A stretch of 64,000 nt of DNA from Kocuria sp. Lineage in GTDB: Bacteria > Actinomycetota > Actinomycetes > Actinomycetales > Micrococcaceae. Under the pieces are notes generated by a model. It was not told the origin of the DNA. It made no database searches and saw nothing but the letters and a program-made list of their open reading frames with translations. Position 1 is the stretch's first letter. Every line of letters starts with the position of its first letter. The stretch is from NCBI GenBank assembly GCA_030524035.1, contig JAUNHG010000002.1, forward strand, positions 413,850 to 477,849, written 5' to 3'. Made by a program: the position numbers and the translations under genes. Of the stretch, positions 48,044-56,819 are shown piece by piece.

Positions 48044-48960
48044 TCAAGGTCACCAGCGTCGAAAGTGTCGCACTTGCCAATATCGCCCGACTGATAGCCC
48101 GCCATGAACCACGCTGCCCGCTGCTGCGATGTCCCATGTGTAAAGGCTTCCGGATTCACTCGTCCGGAAGTGGTTTCCTGAATGTGATCATCGCCGATTG
48201 CTTCCGCCGTCGATAAAGCAGAACGCAAATCCTCCTCTGTAATGTCGTTGAGTTGCACTGAACCGGAGACGTCATCACCAGAAGCCCGGTTGGCCCATAA
48301 GCCCGCATAACAGTCTGCTTGCAGCTCCACCCGAACAGCCCCGGAATCGGCACCTTGCTGAGATTGAGATGCCGCCCCTAAATACCCCAGCTGGTACTGA
48401 ATATGGTGGGCAAATTCGTGGGCGACCACATACTCTTCGGCCAGCGCACCGCCTTTGGCGCCAAAATCAGTTTGTAAGGTATTAAAGAACGAGGCATCCA
48501 AATACACGCTCTGGTTAGAGGGACAGTAAAACGGTCCGGTCGCTGACGACGCAGTGCCACACGGTGAGTACTCCGAGCCGGAAAACAGCACCAATCCCGG
48601 CATGTTGTATTCCACCCCCGTGGATTGCGGCAGGTACTCCGACCACATGGCGTCCAGGCTGTTAGCCGTCGCCACCACGCGACAATCCGTATGGTTGTTG
48701 GCGTCCTCGCCAGTCTGGCATTTTTCTGCAAGCTCCTCCTGGGCTTGCGCAGAACTGCCCGAGCCGGTGGAATACTCCGAATAACTGCCCTGATTTAATG
48801 CGTTGTCCACCCCACCCAGCATGGGCTGACCAAACAGCAACCCCAGGACGACGGTGAGCACCAGACCACCTAACCCGCCACCGACCATCACGCCACGGCC
48901 TCCACCACCACCTGTTTGTACGCGGGAGGTGTCCAGCCGCGCCCCCTGATTGAAACTCAT
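48022..48960 (-). CDS. YpfJ-family membrane-anchored zinc metallopeptidase
   Basis: Predicted neutral zinc metallopeptidase of the YpfJ family; substrate unknown. It has 312 residues. One N-terminal membrane helix, GGGLGGLVLTVVLGLLFG (about 27-44), is preceded by a basic, Gly-rich cytoplasmic segment. The rest should lie outside. The catalytic motif is VAHEFAHHIQYQLG (HExxH), with ELQADCYAGLWA downstream giving the third ligand. Cys pairs may form disulfides. Its ATG overlaps the ecfT stop, but it also has its own leaderless promoter. Confidence 0.9.
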   Translation of the reverse strand: MSFNQGARLDTSRVQTGGGGGRGVMVGGGLGGLVLTVVLGLLFGQPMLGGVDNALNQGSYSEYSTGSGSSAQAQEELAEKCQTGEDANNHTDCRVVATANSLDAMWSEYLPQSTGVEYNMPGLVLFSGSEYSPCGTASSATGPFYCPSNQSVYLDASFFNTLQTDFGAKGGALAEEYVVAHEFAHHIQYQLGYLGAASQSQQGADSGAVRVELQADCYAGLWANRASGDDVSGSVQLNDITEEDLRSALSTAEAIGDDHIQETTSGRVNPEAFTHGTSQQRAAWFMAGYQSGDIGKCDTFDAGDLDNPGSIR

Positions 48961-49628
48961 AGGGGCATCCTAGTGTCAGCGGAGGTATCGTCCAGCCCAC
49001 GTGCTGCCAGTGCCTCCCCAGTTCGTTGGGCGTGGGCCACCGCAGCAATCACGGCGGGCGTTGCTATCCTCATGGGTCCCAGACGTATTCCACGTGCAGC
49101 GGCAGCCTCCTTCAACCCTTGTATAACACCCAGAAGATATGGCACAGCACGCATCATAATGTGGATGGTCAACCCCACACGCTCCGGGTCCACACCCACC
49201 ACACGTAGTGGTGTGATCAGTGTGACAACACCATCGAGCAACACCGCCTGCGGAGTAGTTTCCAGCACTGCACGGGTGGTGAGCATGGCCGTGGTGACGG
49301 TCAGCAGCACGGCGACACCATGCTGCGCGGTACCAACCACCACGTGGTAAAGGGCTAAGAGAATAAAAACTGGCAATGCCGGTTTGATAGTCGCCCACCA
49401 GCTACGCCACCCCAGCCCAGCGGTTTTGCCAAGTACGACCACCACTGCAAGGCATACCATCGGCACCACCCAGGGCTGGCTGAGACCCGGTATCCACCGT
49501 TCCCAGGGAGGGAAAATACAAAAGGCAGTAAGCAGCACCCCTACGCCTTTAACGCCCACAGGTACTGTATGCAGCCACCCGTCACCCGGTGTGTAGGTGC
49601 CGAAAATCTCCCGCTGAACGCCGCTCAT
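48957..49628 (-). CDS. bioN: energy-coupling factor transporter transmembrane protein (BioN-like)
   Basis: EcfT subunit linking the biotin-binding membrane protein to the ATPase. It has 223 residues from ATG 49628, which overlaps the ATPase stop (ATGA). Five to six hydrophobic segments are visible, including VGVKGVGVLLTAFCIF (about 21-36) and KPALPVFILLALYHVVV. The two cytoplasmic Ala-Arg-Gly coupling motifs appear as AAARGIRLG and ALAARGLDD (ARG core). bioY and bioM precede it in one operon, so biotin is the expected substrate. Confidence 0.88.
   Translation of the reverse strand: MSGVQREIFGTYTPGDGWLHTVPVGVKGVGVLLTAFCIFPPWERWIPGLSQPWVVPMVCLAVVVVLGKTAGLGWRSWWATIKPALPVFILLALYHVVVGTAQHGVAVLLTVTTAMLTTRAVLETTPQAVLLDGVVTLITPLRVVGVDPERVGLTIHIMMRAVPYLLGVIQGLKEAAAARGIRLGPMRIATPAVIAAVAHAQRTGEALAARGLDDTSADTRMPL
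48958..48972 (-). promoter_or_regulatory. leaderless promoter of the YpfJ-family gene (-10 TAGGAT)
   Basis: On the minus strand TAGGAT (48972-48967), within the end of ecfT, precedes ATG (48960-48958) by six bases. Confidence 0.5.
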
Positions 49629-50422
49629 GTTCCGTGAACTTTCGGGAACCCCTCTACACACCACGTGTGGTAGTCCTCCACCAACTGTGGGCCACCTTGG
49701 GCATAAACCCGCCCTTCGTGTATGACCACCACATGGTGTGCCGTAGCGGCTAACTCCAGATCATGTGTGGCGTACACCAGCTGCTGTGAAAGATCATGTA
49801 AACGCTCCATCAACCGGGCACGGTTCCGCAGATCCAACAGTGTTGTAGGTTCATCCAACACCAGGACAGAGGGATCTACCGCCAAAACAGAAGTCAGGGC
49901 AACCAGCTGACGTTGGCCACCTGAAAGATCGTAAACGGACTGATGCATGTGGTCTTTTAATCCAGCTGCCATTAACAATTCCTCGGCACGGCGGTGGCGA
50001 CGTTCTGGGTCCTGAAACGTCGCCCGTAAAGACAGCTCAACATCTTCAACGGCTGTTGGCATCAGCAACTGTGCTGCAGGATCAGTAAACACAAAACCCA
50101 CTATTCGTCGCGCTATCTTCCAGTGCCGTGCGACGTCGATCCCATGAACTTGGACATGACCAGTGGTGGGGGTCACCAAGCCGTTCAGCAACCGCAGCAC
50201 CGTGGATTTTCCTGATCCGTTGAGGCCCACGATGGCGGTGCGGGGATGATTCAGTTGTAGCGTGACATCCCGCAGGATGGACACGGTGTTGTGTTGGTCC
50301 TGTGGATCAGCAGCATTCACGCCTACAGCAGAAATCTGTATCCCCTGCGCGAAATCCGCCACCGGAGGAGTAGAACCGGCACCACCGTGAGCAAGGCGGC
50401 GCTTTGTCGATTTGCCGATCAC
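49625..50422 (-). CDS. bioM: energy-coupling factor ATPase (BioM-like)
   Basis: ABC ATPase of the biotin ECF transporter, 265 residues from GTG 50422, which overlaps the bioY stop (GTGA). The same frame is open to 50509 but that part lies in bioY. Walker A is VGLNGSGKSTVLR, the Q-loop region FTDPAAQLLMPTAVEDV is typical of ECF ATPases, the signature is LSGGQRQLVAL, and Walker B is VLVLDEPTTLLD. A single ATPase gene implies a homodimer, as in BioMNY systems. Confidence 0.9.
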   Translation of the reverse strand: MIGKSTKRRLAHGGAGSTPPVADFAQGIQISAVGVNAADPQDQHNTVSILRDVTLQLNHPRTAIVGLNGSGKSTVLRLLNGLVTPTTGHVQVHGIDVARHWKIARRIVGFVFTDPAAQLLMPTAVEDVELSLRATFQDPERRHRRAEELLMAAGLKDHMHQSVYDLSGGQRQLVALTSVLAVDPSVLVLDEPTTLLDLRNRARLMERLHDLSQQLVYATHDLELAATAHHVVVIHEGRVYAQGGPQLVEDYHTWCVEGFPKVHGT

Positions 50423-51036
50423 TGACGCCCGGCCAAACGGGGGAAAGCGCGGTGCACCGCGGCCGCAACGATGGCCGCAACGGCACATTTCAGTAAATCT
50501 CCTGGCCAATAGAGCAGATCGGCCAAGAATGCGTCTCGCAGGGACAATCCTCCGTTCGTTGCCATACCCGGGATTCCTATGAGCCGGGCGACCACAAATC
50601 CACCGAGCACGGCTGCACCGAATAAACCAAGCACCCGGGTTTTGTTGCTCCCAGCACGACGCAGCACCCCGTAAGCCAATAAGCCAGTCAAGGCCCCAGC
50701 TACGGCGAAGCTCACGATGTACCCGGCTGAAGGACCTGCCAAGACACCTGGACCACCGCGGAACCCGGAAAAGACAGGAAGACCTGCGACTCCCACCACC
50801 ACGTATAACAACACCGCTAGTCCACCACGACGCGGCCCAAGCACCAGCCCCGTCAGATAAACAGCTAAGGTCTGCAAAGTGATCGGAACTGCCAAAGGAC
50901 CCACCGGGAGCGCAGGCATCACAGACATCACCGCACAGAAAGCAGCAAAAACACCAATCAGGGCTAGCTGGGTACCAGCAGAATGTGGGGGAACGGTGGG
51001 GGAGGGGGAAGTCATGTGAGGGTTGTCAGAGCTCAT
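50419..51036 (-). CDS. bioY: biotin transporter substrate-binding protein BioY
   Basis: Membrane S-component that binds biotin. It has 205 residues with about six helices. The BioY family pattern is present: LGLVLGPRRGGLAVLLYVVVG-type loop (seen as LTGLVLGPRRGGLAVL), GLPVFSGFRGGPGVLAGPSAG and ADLLYWPGDLLK. First gene of bioY-bioM-bioN, all with 4-base overlaps. A leaderless promoter and a BioQ-like palindrome lie at its start. Confidence 0.94.
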   Translation of the reverse strand: MSSDNPHMTSPSPTVPPHSAGTQLALIGVFAAFCAVMSVMPALPVGPLAVPITLQTLAVYLTGLVLGPRRGGLAVLLYVVVGVAGLPVFSGFRGGPGVLAGPSAGYIVSFAVAGALTGLLAYGVLRRAGSNKTRVLGLFGAAVLGGFVVARLIGIPGMATNGGLSLRDAFLADLLYWPGDLLKCAVAAIVAAAVHRAFPRLAGRQ

Positions 51037-51060
51037 GCGAGGATATTAAACACTGTTCAA
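51034..51060 (-). promoter_or_regulatory. bioY leaderless promoter with BioQ-like operator
   Basis: On the minus strand TAATAT (51048-51043) is six bases before ATG 51036. TTGAAC-AGT-GTTTAA (51060-51046), an imperfect palindrome with one mismatch, runs into the -10 element. It resembles the TGAAC-N3-GTT boxes bound by the TetR-type biotin repressor BioQ of actinomycetes. Confidence 0.6.
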
Positions 51061-51154
51061 GTCTACGTGCCACTCTGCCTGCATCGGTACATTCGCTCGG
51101 GAAACCTATGGATCCACACCCGCTCAATCACTCACCTTCAGCAGAGGACCGGGC

Positions 51155-51160
51155 TAGACT
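51155..51160 (+). promoter_or_regulatory. -10 element (TAGACT) for the ABC-F gene
   Basis: TAGACT at 51155-51160 gives a leader of about 48 bases with GAAAGG as ribosome site. Confidence 0.4.
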
Positions 51161-51214
51161 AAGCCGATCCCACCAGCTCCCCCTAAAATCACCCGCGAAA
51201 GGTTGTGCCTTCCG

Positions 51215-52813
51215 TTGATCACCGTGTCTGATATGGAACTACGCGCAGGCGCACGTTTGTTGATGGATCAGGTGAATTTCCGAGTTCAACGGGGAGACAA
51301 GATTGGTTTGGTAGGGCGCAATGGTGCCGGTAAAACCACCATGACCAAAGTACTGGCCGGACAATCTTTGCCAGCCAATGGTTCCATCACTCGCAGCGGC
51401 ACCATCGGCTACCTTCCGCAGGATCCACGCGTTGACGATATGGAGCAACTGGCCCGGGATCGGATTTTCTCCGCACGTGGCCTTGCGGAAGTGATTGAGC
51501 GGATGCGTATGGCTGAAGAAGACATGGCAAACCCTGATGATTCCGTACGAGAAAAAGCCATGAAGCGTTATAGCCGTCTAGAGTCTGAATTTGTTGCTGG
51601 GGGTGGATATGCCGCTGAATCTGAAGCTGCAACCATCACCGCTAATCTGGACCTTCCAGAGCGTGTACTGGAACAACCTTTGCGAACTCTTTCCGGCGGT
51701 CAACGACGTCGTGTGGAACTCGCACGAATTCTTTTCGCCGATGCGGAAACCATGTTGCTGGATGAACCTACTAACCATTTAGATGCCGACTCCATCATGT
51801 GGTTGCGTGATTTTCTTAAAAACTACTCCGGTGGCTTACTGGTGATTTCCCACGATGTTGAACTTATGAGCATGGTGGTCAACAAAGTTTTCTACCTCGA
51901 CGCCAACCGTTCCACAATAGACATTTACAACATGGATTGGAAGCATTACAAGCTCCAACGCGAACAAGATGAAAAGCGACGCAAACGCGAGTTCGCCAAT
52001 GCGCAGAAAAAGGCATCAGCTTTAATGGCTCAAGCTGAAAAAATGCGAGCGAAAGCAACAAAGGCGGTTGCCGCTCAGCAGATGATCAAACGCGCCGAAC
52101 GTCTTATGGCAGACGTTGACGGAGAACGTGTGGCGGATAAAGTGGCTGCTATACGTTTTCCTGCGCCAGCGGCCTGCGGAAAAACACCCTTACGCGCACA
52201 AGGCCTTTCTAAATCCTATGGCTCCTTAGAAATCTTTACAGATGTGGACTTAGCGATTGATCGTGGATCCCGCGTAGTGGTGTTAGGCCTTAACGGTGCC
52301 GGGAAAACTACCCTATTGCGCATGCTGGCCGGGGCAGCACAGCCTGATAGCGGAGTTATTGAAGCAGGACACGGACTCAAACTGGGATATTTTGCCCAAG
52401 AGCACGACACCTTGGATACTGATCGCACCGTGCTTCAAAATATGAAAAGTGCAGCGCCAGATTTGGCAGATACCCAAGCGCGAACCATCCTCGGCTCTTT
52501 TCTTTTTCAGGACGATGACGTTGATAAACTTGCAGGTGTTCTTTCGGGCGGGGAAAAAACTCGACTAGCATTGGCTACCCTTGTGGCGTCTTCGGCAAAC
52601 GTCTTACTCCTTGACGAGCCCACCAACAACCTGGACCCTGCATCCCGAGAAGAAATACTAGCCGCGCTACGTAATTACGAAGGCGCAGTGGTTCTGGTAT
52701 CCCATGATGAAGGTGCGGTAGAAGCCTTAAACCCTGAACGAGTGGTCATGCTGCCAGACGGCATCGAGGATCTGTGGTCACAGGAGTATCAAGATCTGAT
52801 TTCCCTGGCCTAA
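51215..52813 (+). CDS. ABC-F family ATPase (EttA-like)
   Basis: Soluble ribosome-associated twin ATPase of the ABC-F class, 532 residues. TTG 51215 gives the family-typical N-terminus MITVSDMELRAGARLL and has GAAAGG 12 bases ahead; TTG 51203 is also in frame. The first domain has GLVGRNGAGKTTMTK (about 31-45), LSGGQRRRVELARIL and LLDEPTNHLDADS. A basic, Lys/Gln-rich linker follows (about 240-300). The second has GLNGAGKTTLLR, LSGGEKTRLALATL and LLLDEPTNNLD. It is a different ABC-F paralogue from the one at the window start. A translation role is expected, not a membrane transporter. Confidence 0.93.
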   Translation: MITVSDMELRAGARLLMDQVNFRVQRGDKIGLVGRNGAGKTTMTKVLAGQSLPANGSITRSGTIGYLPQDPRVDDMEQLARDRIFSARGLAEVIERMRMAEEDMANPDDSVREKAMKRYSRLESEFVAGGGYAAESEAATITANLDLPERVLEQPLRTLSGGQRRRVELARILFADAETMLLDEPTNHLDADSIMWLRDFLKNYSGGLLVISHDVELMSMVVNKVFYLDANRSTIDIYNMDWKHYKLQREQDEKRRKREFANAQKKASALMAQAEKMRAKATKAVAAQQMIKRAERLMADVDGERVADKVAAIRFPAPAACGKTPLRAQGLSKSYGSLEIFTDVDLAIDRGSRVVVLGLNGAGKTTLLRMLAGAAQPDSGVIEAGHGLKLGYFAQEHDTLDTDRTVLQNMKSAAPDLADTQARTILGSFLFQDDDVDKLAGVLSGGEKTRLALATLVASSANVLLLDEPTNNLDPASREEILAALRNYEGAVVLVSHDEGAVEALNPERVVMLPDGIEDLWSQEYQDLISLA

Positions 52814-52825
52814 ACCTCAGAGGAT

Positions 52826-53941
52826 TCAGAGTGCAGCCACAAGGCCCCTGTCCATGAGACGACCCAATGCCTGACGCACCTGGCATGCGGCACTGGGCGG
52901 AGCATGGGGGGAATCCGCAAGCTCATCGACAAGCTTCTGCGGTGGGTACGGAATGGAGAGCATGTCCCATATCAAGGCTCCCAACCCTGTCAGCACAGTG
53001 AACTGAGCACCATGCAACACGGCTATCGCATCATCTTCGTCGAAGTGTAGGGCATCGTCATACGCCGTCCTATACAAGGTGCCGGGGGCCGCCTCAGTAC
53101 CCGTATGGTGCGCCTGCAAGAAGCGTTCCGCCATGTCTGGGTGGCGCCACACAACAGGAGAGAGCCCATTATTTCGCCCTAATAACGCGTCAAGGAGGGG
53201 TCGCATATCTGTGGCCTGCTGGTAACGCACGGCCAGACATCCTTCGGTCCTATCAAGCACAGTGGCTAATTGCACTAGCCCGCGCTCCAACACGCCCAAA
53301 GATGAACTTTGTGGAACCAGGTGCCCTAAAGCTTCTGGCATTGTCAGATGAGAAACCTGGGGGACACCGTGGTGTTCAGGGCTGCGCATCAGAACCACGA
53401 CACGATGTAGATACGGTTGTTCTGGTGTAGCCCCCAGGCCAATTTCATCGGGAGAAACCAATGTTTTGGGATGACGCCGTTGAGGACCCAGCAAAGACAA
53501 CGGTTTAGGGTATGGCGTAATCGCCAGTGTTGTGGGATCAATAATCACCGTTTCATCCGTGACATAGCCATAGTGCTGACCTAAGGCTGCCACCGCCGTG
53601 GTTTTTCCCGTACCGCTGGGGGCAACCAGCGCAAGAGTCCGCCCCGTTGCGAAGTCCGCCAGGCCAGCGGCATGCAACATAATGCTGCGCCCAACCCCTG
53701 CCGTGATTGCAGCCTGAGTCACGTCCCTCACGACAGCATCACTACGTCCCGGCGCGGGGGTGTCACTGTCCCACAACCCGCTGGATGCCATACCCCTGAT
53801 GGGGCTCACGGGCTGCGTGGAGTCAGGCGTGAGCGCGCATCTATTCCACACCACAGAAGCAACCGCCGCTGCTTCTGGATCAGCCAAGGTTACAGTGGCA
53901 CGTCCAGCCCCTGCGCGCAGGTGCAGCGTCGTCCGAGTCAT
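52826..53941 (-). CDS. HPr-kinase-like P-loop protein with PqqD-like C-terminus
   Basis: Function unknown. From ATG 53941 it has 371 residues; the frame is open to 53968. The central part resembles HPr kinase/phosphorylase-like ATPases: Walker A APSGTGKTT (107-115) and YVTDETVIID (126-135) with an acidic pair. The N-terminal ~100 residues are of unknown fold. The C-terminal ~70 residues (about 300-371: DDAIAVLHGAQFTVLTGLGALIWD, then a helical end) look like a PqqD/RRE-type winged helix, which binds leader peptides in RiPP systems. No RiPP enzyme or peptide is seen nearby. It has a leaderless promoter and lies convergent to the ABC-F gene. Confidence 0.65.
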   Translation of the reverse strand: MTRTTLHLRAGAGRATVTLADPEAAAVASVVWNRCALTPDSTQPVSPIRGMASSGLWDSDTPAPGRSDAVVRDVTQAAITAGVGRSIMLHAAGLADFATGRTLALVAPSGTGKTTAVAALGQHYGYVTDETVIIDPTTLAITPYPKPLSLLGPQRRHPKTLVSPDEIGLGATPEQPYLHRVVVLMRSPEHHGVPQVSHLTMPEALGHLVPQSSSLGVLERGLVQLATVLDRTEGCLAVRYQQATDMRPLLDALLGRNNGLSPVVWRHPDMAERFLQAHHTGTEAAPGTLYRTAYDDALHFDEDDAIAVLHGAQFTVLTGLGALIWDMLSIPYPPQKLVDELADSPHAPPSAACQVRQALGRLMDRGLVAAL

Positions 53942-53953
53942 CACATGAGAATA
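53939..53953 (-). promoter_or_regulatory. leaderless promoter of the HprK-like gene (-10 TATTCT)
   Basis: On the minus strand TATTCT (53953-53948) is six bases before ATG (53941-53939). This argues for the shorter of the two possible starts. Confidence 0.5.
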
Positions 53954-54021
53954 CCAAGTAGCCCACATTTCAATACATCATCATGTGATTTGGTGAGTGG
54001 TGAGCATCATCTGCAACAGCA

Positions 54022-55011
54022 TTATTTGCGATTCAACTCTGCTTCCAGTAGCGCATCTTCTTCCTCCGCATCCAATACCGCATAGCTACGTTTGACACGT
54101 CGGGGTCGCATAACGGTTTTCAAATGGGCCGGGATATCACCCACCATCTCCAGCCTGCGCACCACGTCTTCCTCACTCATGCCATCGCCCTGCGGAACAA
54201 ATCGACCCTCAGCGTCGTAATACCTGGAAAATTCTTCTTCCACCTGAGCCGCATATTCGCGTTCCCACTGATCCTGACGCACTTTCTGCCGAGCGGAATA
54301 TCCATAGGCCACAAAAACCAACACGGCGAAAGCATCCCACTGTAAGGAGTAAGAAAGATTCGGACCATAATCCAGTTCTGGCCGTGTGAGAGCCTCTGGA
54401 GAAGTTGATGTTCCGGGGTTTTCGTAGGCTACCTGCCCGTATGCGGCAGTTTCTACATCCAGGCCAGTCGACTGGGCGATGCCCGGCAGATGGATCGAGG
54501 CAATCTGACCGTCAGGGGATTTGCGTTGCAAATCCGCTTCGCTAGGTTGCAGCCGCGCTACGACGGTAACGTCACCCGAAGGAGGTGATGGCACCTGGCC
54601 AGGGGAGCCATCACCTGCATCTGACGTGGAAATCCACCCACGATCAAGTACCACCAGAGTCCCTGACGTGGTGCGGAATGGCACCAACACTTCATAGCCA
54701 ATCATTCCTTCATGTGCGCGGTTACGCACTATCAGGGTCTGATCTGGCACATAACGCCCCGTGATTTCCACCGGGTGCCACCGCATCTGAGGGTCGAACT
54801 CTTGGAACTGCGCCATGGCTTCTTGAGCGCCCAACGGCTCAGCATCATAATTCTGCGTGATGGCGGTATTGCGAGCTTCCATGGCATCTGCACGTGACAT
54901 TTGCCACGACCCTAGGTGAAGGCACACCGCCGCGACCACGCAGCACAACAAAAACCACGCAATCCACCGACCAGACAACACAAAGGAATACGCCGCAATC
55001 TTCGCTTTCAC
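54022..55011 (-). CDS. SURF1-family cytochrome oxidase assembly protein
   Basis: Membrane protein aiding heme A insertion into cytochrome c oxidase. It has 329 residues. The first helix is WIAWFLLCCVVAAVCLHLGSWQ (about 17-38) and the second lies near residues 218-235 (SLQWDAFAVLVFVAYGY). The extracytoplasmic domain contains VEITGRYVPDQTLIVRNRAHEG and VLVVLDRGWI-like TLVVLDRGWISTSD. A charged C-terminal tail of ~90 residues is longer than in model SURF1 proteins. GTG 55011 overlaps the preceding stop by 4 bases. It functionally joins ctaA and ctaB of this window. Confidence 0.9.
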   Translation of the reverse strand: MKAKIAAYSFVLSGRWIAWFLLCCVVAAVCLHLGSWQMSRADAMEARNTAITQNYDAEPLGAQEAMAQFQEFDPQMRWHPVEITGRYVPDQTLIVRNRAHEGMIGYEVLVPFRTTSGTLVVLDRGWISTSDAGDGSPGQVPSPPSGDVTVVARLQPSEADLQRKSPDGQIASIHLPGIAQSTGLDVETAAYGQVAYENPGTSTSPEALTRPELDYGPNLSYSLQWDAFAVLVFVAYGYSARQKVRQDQWEREYAAQVEEEFSRYYDAEGRFVPQGDGMSEEDVVRRLEMVGDIPAHLKTVMRPRRVKRSYAVLDAEEEDALLEAELNRK

Positions 55012-55274
55012 AGTGGCGTCACGTCCTGCAAAAAACCTCTGACTTGCAGAAACTCAGCTAAGTAATCCCGGTGATCGCCACAAGCGGTCCAGAGTTTACG
55101 GCGGTCTGGGGTATGCACCTTGGGATTATTCCATTCCAGACACCACACGGCAGCCTCCTGGCAGCCCCGGCGCGAACACTGAACAATATCTTCCGGCCCT
55201 TGAGGAGAATCACCACTGCGCTCCCGGCCAAGGGAACTCAAAAGATCATCGGGCATCGGCAGCGTCACGACCAC
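55008..55274 (-). CDS. small Cys/His-rich protein, putative zinc-binding
   Basis: Conserved actinobacterial small protein of unknown function, 88 residues; similar proteins are often labelled acetone carboxylase without evidence. Potential zinc ligands are CSRRGC, WCLEW and the CGDH near residue 67. The central WNNPKVHTPDRRKLWTACGDHRDYL is its most recognisable stretch (shown here in part: NPKVHTPDRRKLW). It overlaps SURF1 by 4 bases and the DUF3099 gene by 10, so all three form one tight operon. Confidence 0.75.
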   Translation of the reverse strand: MVVTLPMPDDLLSSLGRERSGDSPQGPEDIVQCSRRGCQEAAVWCLEWNNPKVHTPDRRKLWTACGDHRDYLAEFLQVRGFLQDVTPL

Positions 55275-55765
55275 TCACCATCAATCACTGGCTCGGTACT
55301 TTGGTACCTAACAGCACGTAGGGCAGTGCCGTCAGTGGTGTGCACGGATGGATAATCTGCGGGCTTGGATCCCACTGGAGCGGACTCAAGTTCGGGATAT
55401 AAAGACAGAGTCACGTATTGCGACGGACGTTCAGAAGTATCCGCACCGACATTCGCTAACATCACCGCTGACCACGGAAGAAGTACCACACCCACCACAC
55501 AAGCTACTTTCCACCAGAGGTCGTCGACCAGCACAAAACCAAAGAAGCAGGCGATGCGCAAAATCATCTGGATGCTGTAAACCTTCATCCTCCTGCCCAT
55601 ATTCACAGACAGCGGCTCTGGAGTGGAAGTGATTGAGTAGGTGGCAACGTGATCAGCCTGCAAGCTGCCGGTGGTTTGAGGGGACGTGTTGGTTGGCAAC
55701 GGCGCGGGGGAGGAGGCTACGCGAAGCCGATTCATATCCGCTGGAGTCAGGTATCGCTTAGTCAT
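55265..55765 (-). CDS. DUF3099 family membrane protein
   Basis: Small membrane protein of unknown function, restricted to actinomycetes as far as I know. It has 166 residues from ATG 55765, chosen because similarity begins there; the frame is open to 55852. The DUF3099 core runs from YSITSTPEPLSVNMGRRMKV (about 42-61) through two helices, MILRIACFFGFVLV and WWKVACVVGVVLLPWSAVMLAN. The C-terminal ~50 residues are polar. It heads the DUF3099-small protein-SURF1 operon. Confidence 0.82.
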   Translation of the reverse strand: MTKRYLTPADMNRLRVASSPAPLPTNTSPQTTGSLQADHVATYSITSTPEPLSVNMGRRMKVYSIQMILRIACFFGFVLVDDLWWKVACVVGVVLLPWSAVMLANVGADTSERPSQYVTLSLYPELESAPVGSKPADYPSVHTTDGTALRAVRYQSTEPVIDGEWS

Positions 55766-55988
55766 ATATAAGACCCCCTGCAAACTCTCAGCAAACACGG
55801 ACGACGCGAACTCTAACCACATCATTGTGCACCCCATAGCCGGCGTACCCAACCGCTGAATTCCACATGCCAGAAGCCTTCAGCGCTGTCGTGAACATCC
55901 TGGTAAAGCAGCCCCTGGAGCCCTTTGGCGCAACCTCTCGAAGAGGCTGTGGTGGGTTACCCCTAAGAATTCCCCAGTAATGTGAGGG

Positions 55989-55994
55989 TAGGCT
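55989..55994 (+). promoter_or_regulatory. -10 element (TAGGCT) upstream of fabG
   Basis: TAGGCT at 55989-55994 gives a leader of about 85 bases before ATG 56088. GAAAGG at 56069 is the nearest ribosome-like site. The rest of 55766-56087 shows nothing else I can support. Confidence 0.4.
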
Positions 55995-56087
55995 GACCCG
56001 GTCGCTGACATGACAGCATCCTCCTGCGTGGAGTGGTCAGTGCCAACAAGAGAGCTCTCCATTTGATCCGAAAGGCAACCTTCTCTC

Positions 56088-56819
56088 ATGACAGTTGCAA
56101 CTCCGGAAGTCACTGAACCCCGGGTCGTCTTGGTCACGGGTGGCAACCGTGGCATTGGCAAATGCATTGCGGATGCTTTCCGTGCCCAGGGTGATCGTGT
56201 GATCATTACCTACCGTTCTGGCGACGCCCCGGAAGGTGTCGATGCAGTCCAGTGCGACGTCAGCTCAACCGATTCCGTTGACACCGCTTTTCAGGAGATT
56301 GAATCCACCTGGGGGCCAGTAGAGGTTTTGGTAGCTAACGCGGGTATCACCAAGGACACTCTGGTGATGCGAATGGCGGAAGAAGACTTCACCTCCGTGC
56401 TGGACACCAACTTAGTGGGCGCCTTCCGTGTTGCGAAGCGCGCAACCAAGGGATTCCTGAAGCTCAAGCGGGGTCGCGTGATTTTCATCTCCTCCGTAGT
56501 TGGTGTCACCGGCGCACCGGGACAGGCCAACTATGCCGCTTCCAAGGCAGGGCTGACCGGTATGGCCCGGGCGATTACCCGCGAACTAGCCGCCCGCAAT
56601 GTCACAGCAAATGTGGTGGCTCCTGGCTATATCACCACTGACATGACCGCAGATTTACCGGAAGAAGTCACAGCCAACTACATGGCTAGCATTCCCGCCG
56701 CCCGTTTTGGGGAGGCGGATGAGGTAGCCAACGCTGTGCAATGGCTTGCTTCCCCCGGTGCAGGTTATGTAAACGGAACGGTTATTCGAGTGGACGGCGG
56801 CCTGGGCATGGGGCTGTGA
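56088..56819 (+). CDS. fabG: 3-oxoacyl-ACP reductase
   Basis: NADPH-dependent reductase of fatty acid elongation, short-chain dehydrogenase family, 243 residues. The cofactor loop is TGGNRGIGKCIADAF (about 17-31), NAGITKD follows the fourth strand, and the catalytic set is Ser in FISSVVGVTG and Tyr/Lys in YAASKAGL. The C-terminus NGTVIRVDGGLGMGL is typical. It resembles MabA/FabG1 of actinomycetes, where it is paired with an enoyl reductase; the next gene may fill that role here. Confidence 0.93.
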   Translation: MTVATPEVTEPRVVLVTGGNRGIGKCIADAFRAQGDRVIITYRSGDAPEGVDAVQCDVSSTDSVDTAFQEIESTWGPVEVLVANAGITKDTLVMRMAEEDFTSVLDTNLVGAFRVAKRATKGFLKLKRGRVIFISSVVGVTGAPGQANYAASKAGLTGMARAITRELAARNVTANVVAPGYITTDMTADLPEEVTANYMASIPAARFGEADEVANAVQWLASPGAGYVNGTVIRVDGGLGMGL

